Below, piece by piece: positions 7,371-14,733 of a stretch of DNA of 15,878 nt. Each line of letters begins with the position of its first letter. Position 1 is the stretch's first letter. The notes below the pieces were generated by a model. The model ran no database searches, was not told the DNA's origin, and saw nothing but the letters and a program-made list of their open reading frames with translations. The stretch is from an uncultured Christensenellaceae bacterium (GTDB taxonomy: Bacteria > Bacillota > Clostridia > Christensenellales > UBA3700), in contig CAJUOU010000013.1 of the NCBI GenBank assembly GCA_910588545.1, forward strand, positions 1 to 15,878. The letters are read 5' to 3'. The position numbers and the translations under genes were made by a program.

Positions 7371-7418
7371 AAAAAAAATAAGCGTACGGTATGCTATAAG
7401 CCGCAATAAGGAGTAAAT

Positions 7419-7622
7419 ATGGCAAAAGGAAAATGGCAAGTATTCTCTAATCGTTTTAATGGTAGGAATGTTTATCGTGTAGGACGATTAAAAAACTCTG
7501 CAGAGCCGCTGCATGGTGGTAATGTTGAGTATTACGACGACGAGAACACTATAAATGTGTGGACAGACGACGAAACGGATAAAGAGCAACTTGCAGAAAG
7601 ATTAAATAGGAGCGGATTATGA
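7419..7622 (+). CDS. Small conserved phage-type protein
   Basis: A 67-aa soluble acidic protein of the pattern KWQVFSNRFNGRNVYRVGR, then GGNVEYYDDE and a C-terminal AERLN. From memory, small proteins with this pattern (Trp-Val, Tyr-x-Val-x-Arg, Gly-Asn-x-Glu, Leu-Asn end) occur in Firmicutes prophages and conjugative elements without known function. The ribosome binding site AAGGAG is well placed. The stop overlaps the next start (ATGA), so translation is coupled to the following basic protein. Confidence 0.75.
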   Translation: MAKGKWQVFSNRFNGRNVYRVGRLKNSAEPLHGGNVEYYDDENTINVWTDDETDKEQLAERLNRSGL

Positions 7623-8095
7623 CAAAAAAGAAGAGAAAAAATAAAAAAAGCGGACGAGTTGTCCGCAAGACAAATACAGCAACAAAACAGACTACGATAG
7701 TACATAAGTCAACCACCGCTCAAAATAAGACGAATAATGGTGGAATATTTTCAAAATTGATTTCTGTATTCATAAAAGACCACAAAGATAATAATGGCGG
7801 ACATCCGCATGTTATCGTTGACAATATAGATAATAAATATGTGTCTGTTGGTTTGACAACTCAACGTTATAAAGGAAAAAGTCCAAGAGCCGGGAAAAAT
7901 TATTCGTTAAAAAACAACCCATTAAATGAAAAAGCTGACCCTACATATATGCGAAGACAAGCTGTTGTCGATGACAAAGAAAAATACTACAAACCAAGAA
8001 CAGGCAAAATGGATAAAGAAGATTATAAAAAAGCCAAAGAATATGGAGAAAAGGCTAAACAAAAATATTTAGACGAAAAAGGACAAAAAAAATAG
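7619..8095 (+). CDS. Basic protein, first of a diverged pair
   Basis: A 158-aa protein with a strongly basic, probably disordered N-terminus (KKKRKNKKSGRVVRKTN, then TTIVHKSTTAQNKT). A more ordered part begins at about 60 (HPHVIVDNIDNKYVSVGLTT, then NYSLKNNPLNE) and a helical charged C-terminus follows (KMDKEDYKKAKEYGEKAKQ). No family is recognised with confidence. The N-terminus resembles that of the protein at 8327-8905 at both protein and DNA level (shared AAAAAAAGCGGAC, AAGACAAATACA and GTACATAAGTC), indicating duplication. The basic region suggests nucleic-acid binding. AGGAG precedes the ATG by about six bases. Confidence 0.8.
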   Translation: MTKKKRKNKKSGRVVRKTNTATKQTTIVHKSTTAQNKTNNGGIFSKLISVFIKDHKDNNGGHPHVIVDNIDNKYVSVGLTTQRYKGKSPRAGKNYSLKNNPLNEKADPTYMRRQAVVDDKEKYYKPRTGKMDKEDYKKAKEYGEKAKQKYLDEKGQKK

Positions 8096-8157
8096 TAATG
8101 ACAGTGCCAACGCTCGAAGCATAAGCCGTGATTTCAAAAGAAATCGCCATTACTATT
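8091..8157 (+). other. Long-range stem with internal hairpin
   Basis: AATAGTAATG (8091-8100, covering the stop of the preceding gene) pairs perfectly with CATTACTATT (8148-8157). Inside is a second hairpin, GATTTC-AAAA-GAAATC (8130-8145). There is no T-run after it. It stands just before the first copy of the 59-bp repeat, as the palindrome cluster 8893-8963 does for the second copy. Confidence 0.55.
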
Positions 8158-8164
8158 ATTATAA

Positions 8165-8223
8165 TACAACAAAAATTGTAAATAGTCAAACATTTTTAAA
8201 TAAAAATTAAAATTTCAAGCAAA
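8165..8223 (+). repeat. 59-bp repeat, copy 1
   Basis: This block matches 8974-9032 at 57 of 59 positions (T for A near 8183, and G for T near 8219). It contains an inverted pair TACAA/TTGTA and an extremely AT-rich half. It lies in the gap before the 192-aa basic protein. Strong conservation of a noncoding block in two places points to a shared promoter, protein-binding or replication element; no clear -35/-10 pair was found. Confidence 0.85.
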
Positions 8224-8242
8224 GTCTACCCCGATAGGCTCA

Positions 8243-8314
8243 ATGGCTGCAGATAAGCATTTATCTACAAAAGACAAAATTCGCAAGATAATTAAGGAAA
8301 TAAACGAATTTTAA
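8243..8314 (+). CDS. Possible 23-aa peptide (doubtful)
   Basis: A short frame with an amphipathic, basic helical sequence (MAADKHLSTKDK...). Its TAA stop is immediately followed by the GAGGAG of the next gene, which would suit coupled translation. The upstream sequence GATAGG is only a weak ribosome binding site. It may be a genuine small peptide, a remnant, or chance. Confidence 0.25.
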   Translation: MAADKHLSTKDKIRKIIKEINEF

Positions 8315-8326
8315 GAGGAGAACAAT

Positions 8327-8905
8327 ATGTCTAAGAAAAGAAAAAATAAAAGTAATAAAAAAAGCGGACAAACTATCCACAAGACAAATACAACACTTAC
8401 ACAAGGGCGAAAAACGGCAAATAAGCCGTCTAAAACAAATAAGTCAGTACATAAGTCGTCTACAGCAAAGAATACGACAAAACGACAAAGTATGCCAAAA
8501 AAGCGTAAAAATCGCATTGGCACAACTTTATCTACTCAAGATAACTATATGACAAAATCAAGCAAACCAAAAAAAAGGTGGGTTGCCGTTGTTGAACAAA
8601 ATGACAATGACGAATTGGGAGTTGTTAGCTTGGAGAGTAAAAAAAGAAAAAACAATATTGAGTTAAAAGATTACAAAACGGGCAATCAAAAAACAACATT
8701 TTTTTCAACTTTTCTGGATACTGAAGATTGCGATGGCAAACCAATTAAAGTGGGGACTAAATTCACGCAGAATAATGATAATTCACGATTAACAGATAAG
8801 CAAGTTGGAGTAATTAAAAAGCGTTTATATGATAAAGCTCCAAATAAAGAAGATAACAAAATGAAAAGAGATAAGTTGTTAAAAAATAAAAAACTCGGCT
8901 CATAA
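8327..8905 (+). CDS. Basic protein, second of a diverged pair
   Basis: A 192-aa very basic protein. The N-terminal 65 residues are low-complexity Lys/Thr/Ser/Asn (KKRKNKSNKKSGQTIHKTN, then VHKSSTAKNTTKR) and match the start of the 158-aa protein. Then comes a short ordered segment (RWVAVVEQNDNDELGVVSLE, about 84-103) that can be placed against VIVDNIDNKYVSVGL of the paralogue, and a basic C-terminus. No family is recognised. GAGGAG precedes the ATG by six bases. It lies between the two copies of the 59-bp repeat and directly before the replication gene, which hints at a DNA-associated role, for example replication or packaging. Confidence 0.8.
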   Translation: MSKKRKNKSNKKSGQTIHKTNTTLTQGRKTANKPSKTNKSVHKSSTAKNTTKRQSMPKKRKNRIGTTLSTQDNYMTKSSKPKKRWVAVVEQNDNDELGVVSLESKKRKNNIELKDYKTGNQKTTFFSTFLDTEDCDGKPIKVGTKFTQNNDNSRLTDKQVGVIKKRLYDKAPNKEDNKMKRDKLLKNKKLGS

Positions 8906-8963
8906 TGTCCGAGTCTGTGCAAAAGCACCTGATTAAGCACAAATGTGCAAGTAACTTAGTTAC
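8893..8963 (+). other. Cluster of four small palindromes before the replication gene
   Basis: Four successive stems occur in 71 bases: ACTCGG/CCGAGT (8893-8898 and 8909-8914), GTGC-AAAA-GCAC (8917-8928), GCAC-AAAT-GTGC (8937-8948) and GTAAC-TTA-GTTAC (8951-8963). The second and third can also pair with each other. None is followed by a T-run. Together with the adjoining 59-bp repeat this is a candidate replication origin, single-strand signal or regulatory RNA structure. Confidence 0.55.
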
Positions 8964-8973
8964 AAGAATATAT

Positions 8974-9032
8974 TACAACAAAAATTGTAAAAAGTCAAAC
9001 ATTTTTAAATAAAAATTAAAATTTCAATCAAA
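8974..9032 (+). repeat. 59-bp repeat, copy 2, upstream of the replication gene
   Basis: The second copy of the block at 8165-8223 (57/59 identical), here with the inverted pair TTACAA/TTGTAA at 8973-8990. It ends 20 bases before the ATG of the replication gene and just before its AGGAGG, so it occupies the position of a promoter or operator, or of an origin bound by the replication protein. Confidence 0.85.
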
Positions 9033-9052
9033 ATAAAGGAGGAATATAGGAA

Positions 9053-9997
9053 ATGAGCCGTACAGCTGATATAACGCTGTCTGGCTGGGTGGTAGATACT
9101 AAGATTGAAGATAAAGCTGAATTTCTTCAACTTTATTATGACAAAGGACCGCTAGGATTTTACATTTATATTCTTATGCGTAACATTATATGCGGTCAAT
9201 ATGGATATTATGCTGTACTTAATAATTCACTAATAAATTCCATACACTGCAAATTAGGCAGATGGACAAGACCCGTGAAATTCATTAAGGAGTTAATCGA
9301 GTACTTTGGCGAGGTAGGTATACTAGATAAATCTCTGTTAAAAGACAATATATTAACTTCGGTAGATATCCAAAAATCGTGGTTAATTGCCAAAAAGGCA
9401 CAACGCACGGTATTAAAGAATGTGAACTTAGAGCATTGGCTTTTGGTTGACACACTACCCACAGACACAAGTAACAATACTTATAGCAATAATGATAATT
9501 CTTGTACAAGATACTCAGATACTTGTTACAAGAAAGAGGATACTTGCACACGAGACACGACACGACAGTTAGTTCAAATAAATAATAAAATAAATAATAT
9601 TTCCGAAAATTCGGAAAATGCTCAATCTGAATTTACATTGGACTCTGTACTCGAAATTATCTACTCTAAACACGAGCGATTAAAAAACATTATAAACGCC
9701 CAAGAATACAGCGAAAACGCAATATTATATGCAGGCTATTGGGCAAATGCTTGTAATGACGAAAGGTATATGTCATATTCGGTGGATACCGATAAAGCAA
9801 CTTTAAATAACGATTTTTTTATTAATTGCTTATTTTTGGCAGAAGCAAACGAAATATTGCGTATTTTTAAAACTTGCTATGAAAGACAGCCGAATATACG
9901 AGAAAGCGTTGAGTGGTATTTTCGTGGCATTATAGTACAAAAATATAGGAGACTCGCAAAAAAATACCAAGAGCGATTCCAAAGGGGGCGAGCATGA
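9053..9997 (+). CDS. Replication protein with Lin1244/DUF4373-like domain
   Basis: A 314-aa protein. Residues about 8-108 (GWVVDTKIEDKAEFLQLYYD, GPLGFYIYILMRNIICGQYG, then a winged-helix-like part to ILTSVDIQKSW) match the Lin1244/Lin1753-type N-terminal domain (DUF4373) found in phage replisome-organiser proteins of Firmicutes. A polar linker (about 135-195) contains three Cys (CTRYSDTCYKKEDTC), and a C-terminal helical domain follows (about 196-314). It probably binds an origin and recruits host replication proteins. No HUH or Rep_trans catalytic motif is visible, so it is not a rolling-circle initiator of known type. AGGAGG lies about ten bases before the ATG. The stop overlaps the next start (ATGA). 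Confidence 0.8.
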   Translation: MSRTADITLSGWVVDTKIEDKAEFLQLYYDKGPLGFYIYILMRNIICGQYGYYAVLNNSLINSIHCKLGRWTRPVKFIKELIEYFGEVGILDKSLLKDNILTSVDIQKSWLIAKKAQRTVLKNVNLEHWLLVDTLPTDTSNNTYSNNDNSCTRYSDTCYKKEDTCTRDTTRQLVQINNKINNISENSENAQSEFTLDSVLEIIYSKHERLKNIINAQEYSENAILYAGYWANACNDERYMSYSVDTDKATLNNDFFINCLFLAEANEILRIFKTCYERQPNIRESVEWYFRGIIVQKYRRLAKKYQERFQRGRA

Positions 9998-10356
9998 TAG
10001 CAAAAGAAAAATCAATAAGCCTTGCCAAGGCAATAGGCGTAATTTTGCTAATTATCTTAGTAGTTTTTATAATTGACACTGCTGTAATAGCGTTAAAAAC
10101 TGACGAAAACATTGTTTTAGATAACTATATAACTAAAACATTTGTGTCAAAAGATTTAAGCAATCAAATAAAGATTATAAGCAAAGATAAAGTGCTGATT
10201 ATTGAAAACAAAAAAGCAACTTATTATGAGGTATCTGAGTGCGAGCAAAATATAATGCTTATCAAGGACAATGAAAAAGATTTTGCAATAAAATTTTTGG
10301 ATGAAAATACAATTTATTGCGAAAAAACAAAGCAATTTTTGTATTTAAAGGAGTAA
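9994..10356 (+). CDS. Small single-pass membrane protein, unknown
   Basis: A 120-aa protein with a basic N-terminus, one membrane helix (about 10-36, AKAIGVILLIILVVFIIDTA) and a mostly beta-strand extracytoplasmic part (IKIISKDKVLIIENKKATYYEV). It has no signal peptidase site. It is joined to the replication gene by a four-base ATGA overlap and lies three bases before the membrane ATPase gene, so it may be a partner of that ATPase in assembly or export. No family is recognised. Confidence 0.8.
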   Translation: MIAKEKSISLAKAIGVILLIILVVFIIDTAVIALKTDENIVLDNYITKTFVSKDLSNQIKIISKDKVLIIENKKATYYEVSECEQNIMLIKDNEKDFAIKFLDENTIYCEKTKQFLYLKE

Positions 10357-10359
10357 AAA

Positions 10360-12663
10360 ATGAAATTTAAAGCGTTTTTGGATAAAAACAAATTCAAAAT
10401 TGGCAGTATTATGCTAATTTGTATATCAATACTTTGCTCAATTTTCATTTTTTCAGGAGCATACAAAGATTTAGCGAACGCTACAAAGTTAAGTTGGGAG
10501 TTTTTGCTGCATTTGTTTAATATAAATTCTTCCACGGGCGGACAAGCTCCACCACTGCCAACAATTCCAACAACACCAAGTGAAGGTGGTGGAATAATAT
10601 TGTTGCCAGAGAATTCAGCAATTTTTATTGCAAAATTGCGTGTTTGGGGGCTGTTATATATAAATGGTGGTACATATAGCAGATTTTTTGTTAATCTGTT
10701 AATTTGGCTTACAAAAGCAATGACAATAACAATGATAGTAGTGCCAATCTTTATACTTATAAAAAAAGTAGTAGTGCTTTTGTATATGAAAACGAACAAT
10801 AAACACGGAAAAGATACGCTACCGTTAAAAGCGTTTAAAGGCTTTTCAAGATTTACAATAACGCCAACGGTAAGCTATACAAAAGGCTTTGTAAATTACT
10901 TAAAAGATAGCAAGATACTAAAAGTGTTGTTGATTATAATATGGGTGCTGAATTTAAACATATTATCAATTATATTGCCACTTATCCCATTTTACATATA
11001 CTTTTGCTTTTCGTTTGATTTTACAGCTTTGTATGAAATATTAAAATACACGATAATAAACACAAAATACATAGCAATATTAAGCCCTTTTGTTTTAGTG
11101 CCTGTTGGGCTTTGGATAGTAGATAAATGGCGTCAAAAACACGCAATTAAACGATTACAAGTCTTTGAAGAATACAATCAAGCACAACTAGACGGCTCAG
11201 ATATGGAGACTTGCAAGGTAGGAGTTCAAGGTAGTGGAAAAACTAAAAATGTAACAAATGACGCTTTGAGTTGGTCAGTCAAATTTACTATAGAAGCTGA
11301 AAATAGGAAAAGAATCTGCAGAGATATGTTCCCGCACTTTCCGTGGCTTCTATTCGAGTTAGATATTGAAAAAGGAATACTAGAAGAAAGAATATTTAAT
11401 TTGGTAACATGCAAGGATAGAGTAATTGAAATAGAGAGTGCATATAACAATGTTGAACACGATTTATACGGCTATAAAGCAGATATATACGGAATGACTT
11501 ACTACAATGGAATTGCAGTTGAAAAATTGTTTAATGTGTTAGCAAATTATGCAAAATTACATTTAATATATGTTTGTCAAAGTTCGTTCATTATATCTAA
11601 CTATGCAATAAGAGAAGATAAAGTACCTATGACTGAGGGGAATACTATTCGTTGGAATTGTGATTTCTTTGATTTTGAAAAAGATTTTGACAAAGATAGT
11701 TATTACAGCAAAATTCTAAACTTTGATTTATTGCGAATGGGCAAGAAAATAATTGACAATAAGGAAAGTAACTCGCTCGAATTTGGAATTTTATGTATTG
11801 CAGAAGCAGACAAAGAACAAAAGAATGCTCCTACCACATTAAAAGATAGCACAGATAGTGCATATCCTAATCCGAAGAACGACGGAATTACAATGACTGA
11901 AAAGCTTGGTCGCCACATGGGGGCAGAAATTATGGGCTTTTGTTTCTATAAAGAGCTTAAAGATAGTCAAAGAGTAATGTCAGTTGGTGCAGATGCAAGA
12001 GAGTTGTGTACTATTGAACATATGTTGCGACCAAGCAAAGAAAAAAACACATTGCCATTCTTTTGGATAGAAAAATCTATAATGTGGCTTGCAAACAAAT
12101 TATTTGTTAATTTTGATGACGAAATAAGGTACTACAGAGGCGACAATACATTAATACATTACTTTTTAAAGTATATACATAAAAAGGCATTTGCTATGTA
12201 CTACAGGCGTAAAAATCGATATGGCTATAAAATAGGAACACGAGAAGTTGAGGAAGGCACATTAGATAGTGAACGCAGAAAAGTCAAAATGTATGAATGT
12301 AATGCGAAATTATATAGTGATAGATATAAGACAGATAGCCACTTAGACTTTTTTGAAAACAGAGTCCGAGAAAGTGGAAATGGTATTTTAAAATTCAATA
12401 GTTATAGTGGAACTAAAATGAAAGAAAGTGAACAAGCACAGCAAAATAGCTATTGTTATAAAGATATGAAAACACCAAATTGGAAAGAAGAGCTTACTGC
12501 AAAAGCAAATGCAGAAAAAGAAGCAGAGAAAGAAAAGAGAAAAGCAGAAGCCAAAGTAAAAGCTGAAGCAGAGAAAGAAAAAAAGAAAGCAGAAGCAAAA
12601 GCAAAGACGGATGCCGAGAAAGAAAAGAAGAAAGCTGAAAAAGAAAAAAGTAATAAGGAGTAA
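10360..12663 (+). CDS. Multi-pass membrane P-loop ATPase, Zot/pI-like
   Basis: A 767-aa protein. Hydrophobic segments lie at about 13-33, 108-142, 186-218 and 237-254, with a Pro/Gly-rich loop (63-78) after the first. A cytoplasmic NTPase domain follows: Walker A GVQGSGKT (288-295), the segment IYVCQSSFIISNYAIRED (403-420), a Walker B-like strand GILCIAEADKEQ (476-487), and RHMGAEI (518-524) leading to an SQRVMSV...DAREL stretch. This order resembles Zot/pI assembly ATPases of filamentous phages, where an Arg-His motif follows Walker B. The C-terminus (about 716-767) is a Lys/Glu/Ala-rich charged helix. Unlike classical Zot, the membrane part is N-terminal. It probably powers extrusion or export of DNA or particles. 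A coupling-type or FtsK/HerA ATPase remains an alternative. Confidence 0.75.
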   Translation: MKFKAFLDKNKFKIGSIMLICISILCSIFIFSGAYKDLANATKLSWEFLLHLFNINSSTGGQAPPLPTIPTTPSEGGGIILLPENSAIFIAKLRVWGLLYINGGTYSRFFVNLLIWLTKAMTITMIVVPIFILIKKVVVLLYMKTNNKHGKDTLPLKAFKGFSRFTITPTVSYTKGFVNYLKDSKILKVLLIIIWVLNLNILSIILPLIPFYIYFCFSFDFTALYEILKYTIINTKYIAILSPFVLVPVGLWIVDKWRQKHAIKRLQVFEEYNQAQLDGSDMETCKVGVQGSGKTKNVTNDALSWSVKFTIEAENRKRICRDMFPHFPWLLFELDIEKGILEERIFNLVTCKDRVIEIESAYNNVEHDLYGYKADIYGMTYYNGIAVEKLFNVLANYAKLHLIYVCQSSFIISNYAIREDKVPMTEGNTIRWNCDFFDFEKDFDKDSYYSKILNFDLLRMGKKIIDNKESNSLEFGILCIAEADKEQKNAPTTLKDSTDSAYPNPKNDGITMTEKLGRHMGAEIMGFCFYKELKDSQRVMSVGADARELCTIEHMLRPSKEKNTLPFFWIEKSIMWLANKLFVNFDDEIRYYRGDNTLIHYFLKYIHKKAFAMYYRRKNRYGYKIGTREVEEGTLDSERRKVKMYECNAKLYSDRYKTDSHLDFFENRVRESGNGILKFNSYSGTKMKESEQAQQNSYCYKDMKTPNWKEELTAKANAEKEAEKEKRKAEAKVKAEAEKEKKKAEAKAKTDAEKEKKKAEKEKSNKE

Positions 12664-12666
12664 CTT

Positions 12667-14679
12667 ATGTATCAAGATAATTTATTTAGAGAGTTAATTA
12701 TTGACAATTTTGCTGGTGGTGGCGGTGCTAGCACAGGAATAGAGTTAGCGTTAGGACAACCTGTTGACATAGCTATAAATCACGACGGCGACGCTATAGC
12801 AATGCACAAAGTAAACCACCCGTATACCAAGCACTATCAAGAAGACGTCTTTGCGATTGAGCCGGAACAAGTCACAGGCGGTCGTCCTGTAGGTGTAGCT
12901 TGGTTTTCTCCCGACTGCAAACATTTCTCCCGGGCAAAAGGTGGAAAGCCTGTTGAAAAGAAAATACGCGGTTTATCGTGGGTTATACTTAAATGGGCAT
13001 TATCTAAAGTTGCACCTAGAGTAATTTTTATGGAAAATGTGCCGGAAATACAGACATGGTGTCCGCTTATAGAACAAAACGGAAAATTATACCCGGATAT
13101 GTCAAGAAAAGGCGAAACATTTAACGGTTTTATTTCAATGCTAACAAACGGAATAAATGAAGAACACCCGGCACTACAAGAAGCTTGCGAATTTCTTAAT
13201 ATTGAGATTAAAAGCAAAGAATATTATAAGCTAGTGCATGGCTTAGGATATAGCGTTAAATTTAAAGAATTAAAAGCCTGTGACTATGGTGCACCGACAA
13301 TACGCAAACGCTTTTATTTAATTGCACGCAATGACGGTTTGCCGATTGTTTTTCCTAAGCCAACGCACGGAGCAGCAAAAGGACTTATGCCGTATAGGTC
13401 AGCTGCTGAATGTATTGATTTTACAATTCCTTGTAAATCAATATTTTGCAGAAATAAAGACTTATCGGAAAATACTTTGCGTCGTATCGCTCGTGGCCTA
13501 GATAAATTCGTCATAAAGAATCCTAAACCATTCATTATGCAAATGAATTATGAGAATACACCACAGGATATTGACACACCGTTAAGTACTATCACTGCAA
13601 TAAACAAACATTATGTTGTTAATCCGACTATTGTGCCTATTGGATACGGAGAGCATAAAGAACAAGCACAACGCGTAAACGACATTTCTACACCGCTTAG
13701 TACGGTTGTATCTACTTGTAAGCAAAATTTAATTGTGCCACAAATAGAGCCATACATAATGACGAATAATACAAACAATGCACCACATTCAACAAGTGAG
13801 CCACTACCAACAATTACAACAGGAAATCGAAATTTTCTTTGTATGCCGTCATTAATACAATATCATTCTGAACAAAGCGAAAGAGAAGTACGAGGACAAA
13901 TAATTGACGAACCAATAATGACGATAGATAGTTCGCCTAGATATGGAATAAATGCTTGCTATATATCAAAGTATTTCAGTGGCGAAAATCAAGCAGGAGC
14001 AGATATTACAAAGCCACTTCCAACGGTAACAGGAATAGACCATAATTCGCTTGTAGCAATCAATCTTAGCTGTAGATATGGAAATGGCAAAGACGGACGT
14101 GGAGGTGCTGACCACTCGTCAAATGCAAATAATCCGCTTGCAACCGTTACTACATTACCACGGCATTATTTAATCTCAAGTAACTTATGCGTTTTACGAA
14201 AAAATACGGAAGCAAAATCATTAGAAGAGCCGTTGTCAACAATAACTACAAAACAGCATTTTATTAAAGTTGATACATACTTAGTTAAGTATGATAAGAA
14301 ACAAGATTTAAAAAATTGGGAATGTGTCAGAAAACTTTTGAATGATTATGCAGGTTATAGTATTTCAGAAGACGAAATTTTAATTATTGAAATAGACGGA
14401 GTGCAGTATTTCATTTCTGATGTTGGAATGAGAATGTTGAAAGCAAAAGAACTTATGTTAGCACAAGGCTTTCCAAAAGATTACATAATTGATATAGAAT
14501 CTAAGATTGGCAAAAAATACAGCGAGGCAAAGCAAATAGCTCGAATGGGCAATGCAGTATGTCCACCTGTAGCAACGGCTTTAGTAAAAGCAAATTGTGC
14601 CGATATAGCCCTTAAAAATGTAATAAAAACAATGGCTCAATTAGAAAGAATATATAATAAAACTTTAAAAAGAGCGTAA
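12667..14679 (+). CDS. C5 cytosine-specific DNA methyltransferase
   Basis: A 670-aa Dcm-type enzyme that transfers methyl from S-adenosylmethionine to C5 of cytosine. Motif I is NFAGGGGASTG (14-24); motif IV is SPDCKHFSRAKGG (81-93) with catalytic Cys84 in PDC in place of the usual PPC; motif VI is ENV (123-125); motif VIII is APTIRKRF (209-216); motif X is GNAVCPP (628-634). The variable region between VIII and X is very long (about 220-590) and contains seven copies of a PLxTIT-type repeat. Usual enzymes are 300-450 aa. No restriction endonuclease is seen next to it, so it is likely an orphan enzyme protecting the element from host restriction. It starts four bases after the ATPase gene with AAGGAG upstream. 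Confidence 0.93.
   Translation: MYQDNLFRELIIDNFAGGGGASTGIELALGQPVDIAINHDGDAIAMHKVNHPYTKHYQEDVFAIEPEQVTGGRPVGVAWFSPDCKHFSRAKGGKPVEKKIRGLSWVILKWALSKVAPRVIFMENVPEIQTWCPLIEQNGKLYPDMSRKGETFNGFISMLTNGINEEHPALQEACEFLNIEIKSKEYYKLVHGLGYSVKFKELKACDYGAPTIRKRFYLIARNDGLPIVFPKPTHGAAKGLMPYRSAAECIDFTIPCKSIFCRNKDLSENTLRRIARGLDKFVIKNPKPFIMQMNYENTPQDIDTPLSTITAINKHYVVNPTIVPIGYGEHKEQAQRVNDISTPLSTVVSTCKQNLIVPQIEPYIMTNNTNNAPHSTSEPLPTITTGNRNFLCMPSLIQYHSEQSEREVRGQIIDEPIMTIDSSPRYGINACYISKYFSGENQAGADITKPLPTVTGIDHNSLVAINLSCRYGNGKDGRGGADHSSNANNPLATVTTLPRHYLISSNLCVLRKNTEAKSLEEPLSTITTKQHFIKVDTYLVKYDKKQDLKNWECVRKLLNDYAGYSISEDEILIIEIDGVQYFISDVGMRMLKAKELMLAQGFPKDYIIDIESKIGKKYSEAKQIARMGNAVCPPVATALVKANCADIALKNVIKTMAQLERIYNKTLKRA
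13576..14247 (+). repeat. Seven-copy degenerate repeat in methyltransferase variable region
   Basis: The motif [T/E/K/N]-P-[L/I]-x-T-[I/V]-[T/V/D] recurs at residues 304, 342, 378, 415, 449, 489 and 521, that is every 32-40 residues. Several copies are followed by a short basic-aromatic turn (NKHYVV, CKQNLIV, NRNFLC, PRHYLI, KQHFIKV). The regular spacing suggests a repeated structural unit in the target recognition domain. DNA identity between copies is low, so the duplication is old. Confidence 0.75.
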
Positions 14680-14688
14680 GGAGTAAAT

Positions 14689-14733
14689 ATGAGTAAAGTA
14701 AATACAAAGGAGAATCAGCTATGGAAATGGTAA
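14689..14733 (+). CDS. Possible 14-aa leader peptide
   Basis: The frame MSKVNTKENQLWKW has an excellent ribosome binding site (AAGGAG, five bases before the ATG) and ends inside the first codons of the DUF3846-like gene, whose own AAGGAG is within the peptide frame. Translation of the peptide would pass over the downstream start, suggesting coupled translation. Two of its last three residues are Trp. No function is known; it could also be the remnant of a longer gene. Confidence 0.4.
   Translation: MSKVNTKENQLWKW

Noticed and set aside
8905..9012. A 35-residue frame (MSESVQKHLIKHK...) starting in a TAATG overlap with the stop of the 192-aa gene
   Set aside because: There is no ribosome binding site, it runs through the palindrome cluster and the 59-bp repeat, and the other repeat copy has a stop in the corresponding frame (TAG from one of the two mismatches) and another stop upstream. 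Conservation here is of DNA, not of a protein.
10314..10799. A 161-aa minus-strand open frame opposite the start of the ATPase gene
   Set aside because: It lies entirely opposite a well-supported gene start with its own ribosome binding site and membrane segment. It is an antisense by-product of AT-rich coding DNA.
10360..12663. Reading the 767-aa ATPase as a VirD4-type coupling protein of a conjugative element
   Set aside because: No relaxase, VirB4-like ATPase or other conjugation gene is present, and the Arg-His motif after Walker B fits Zot-like ATPases better. It is kept as an alternative in the feature entry.
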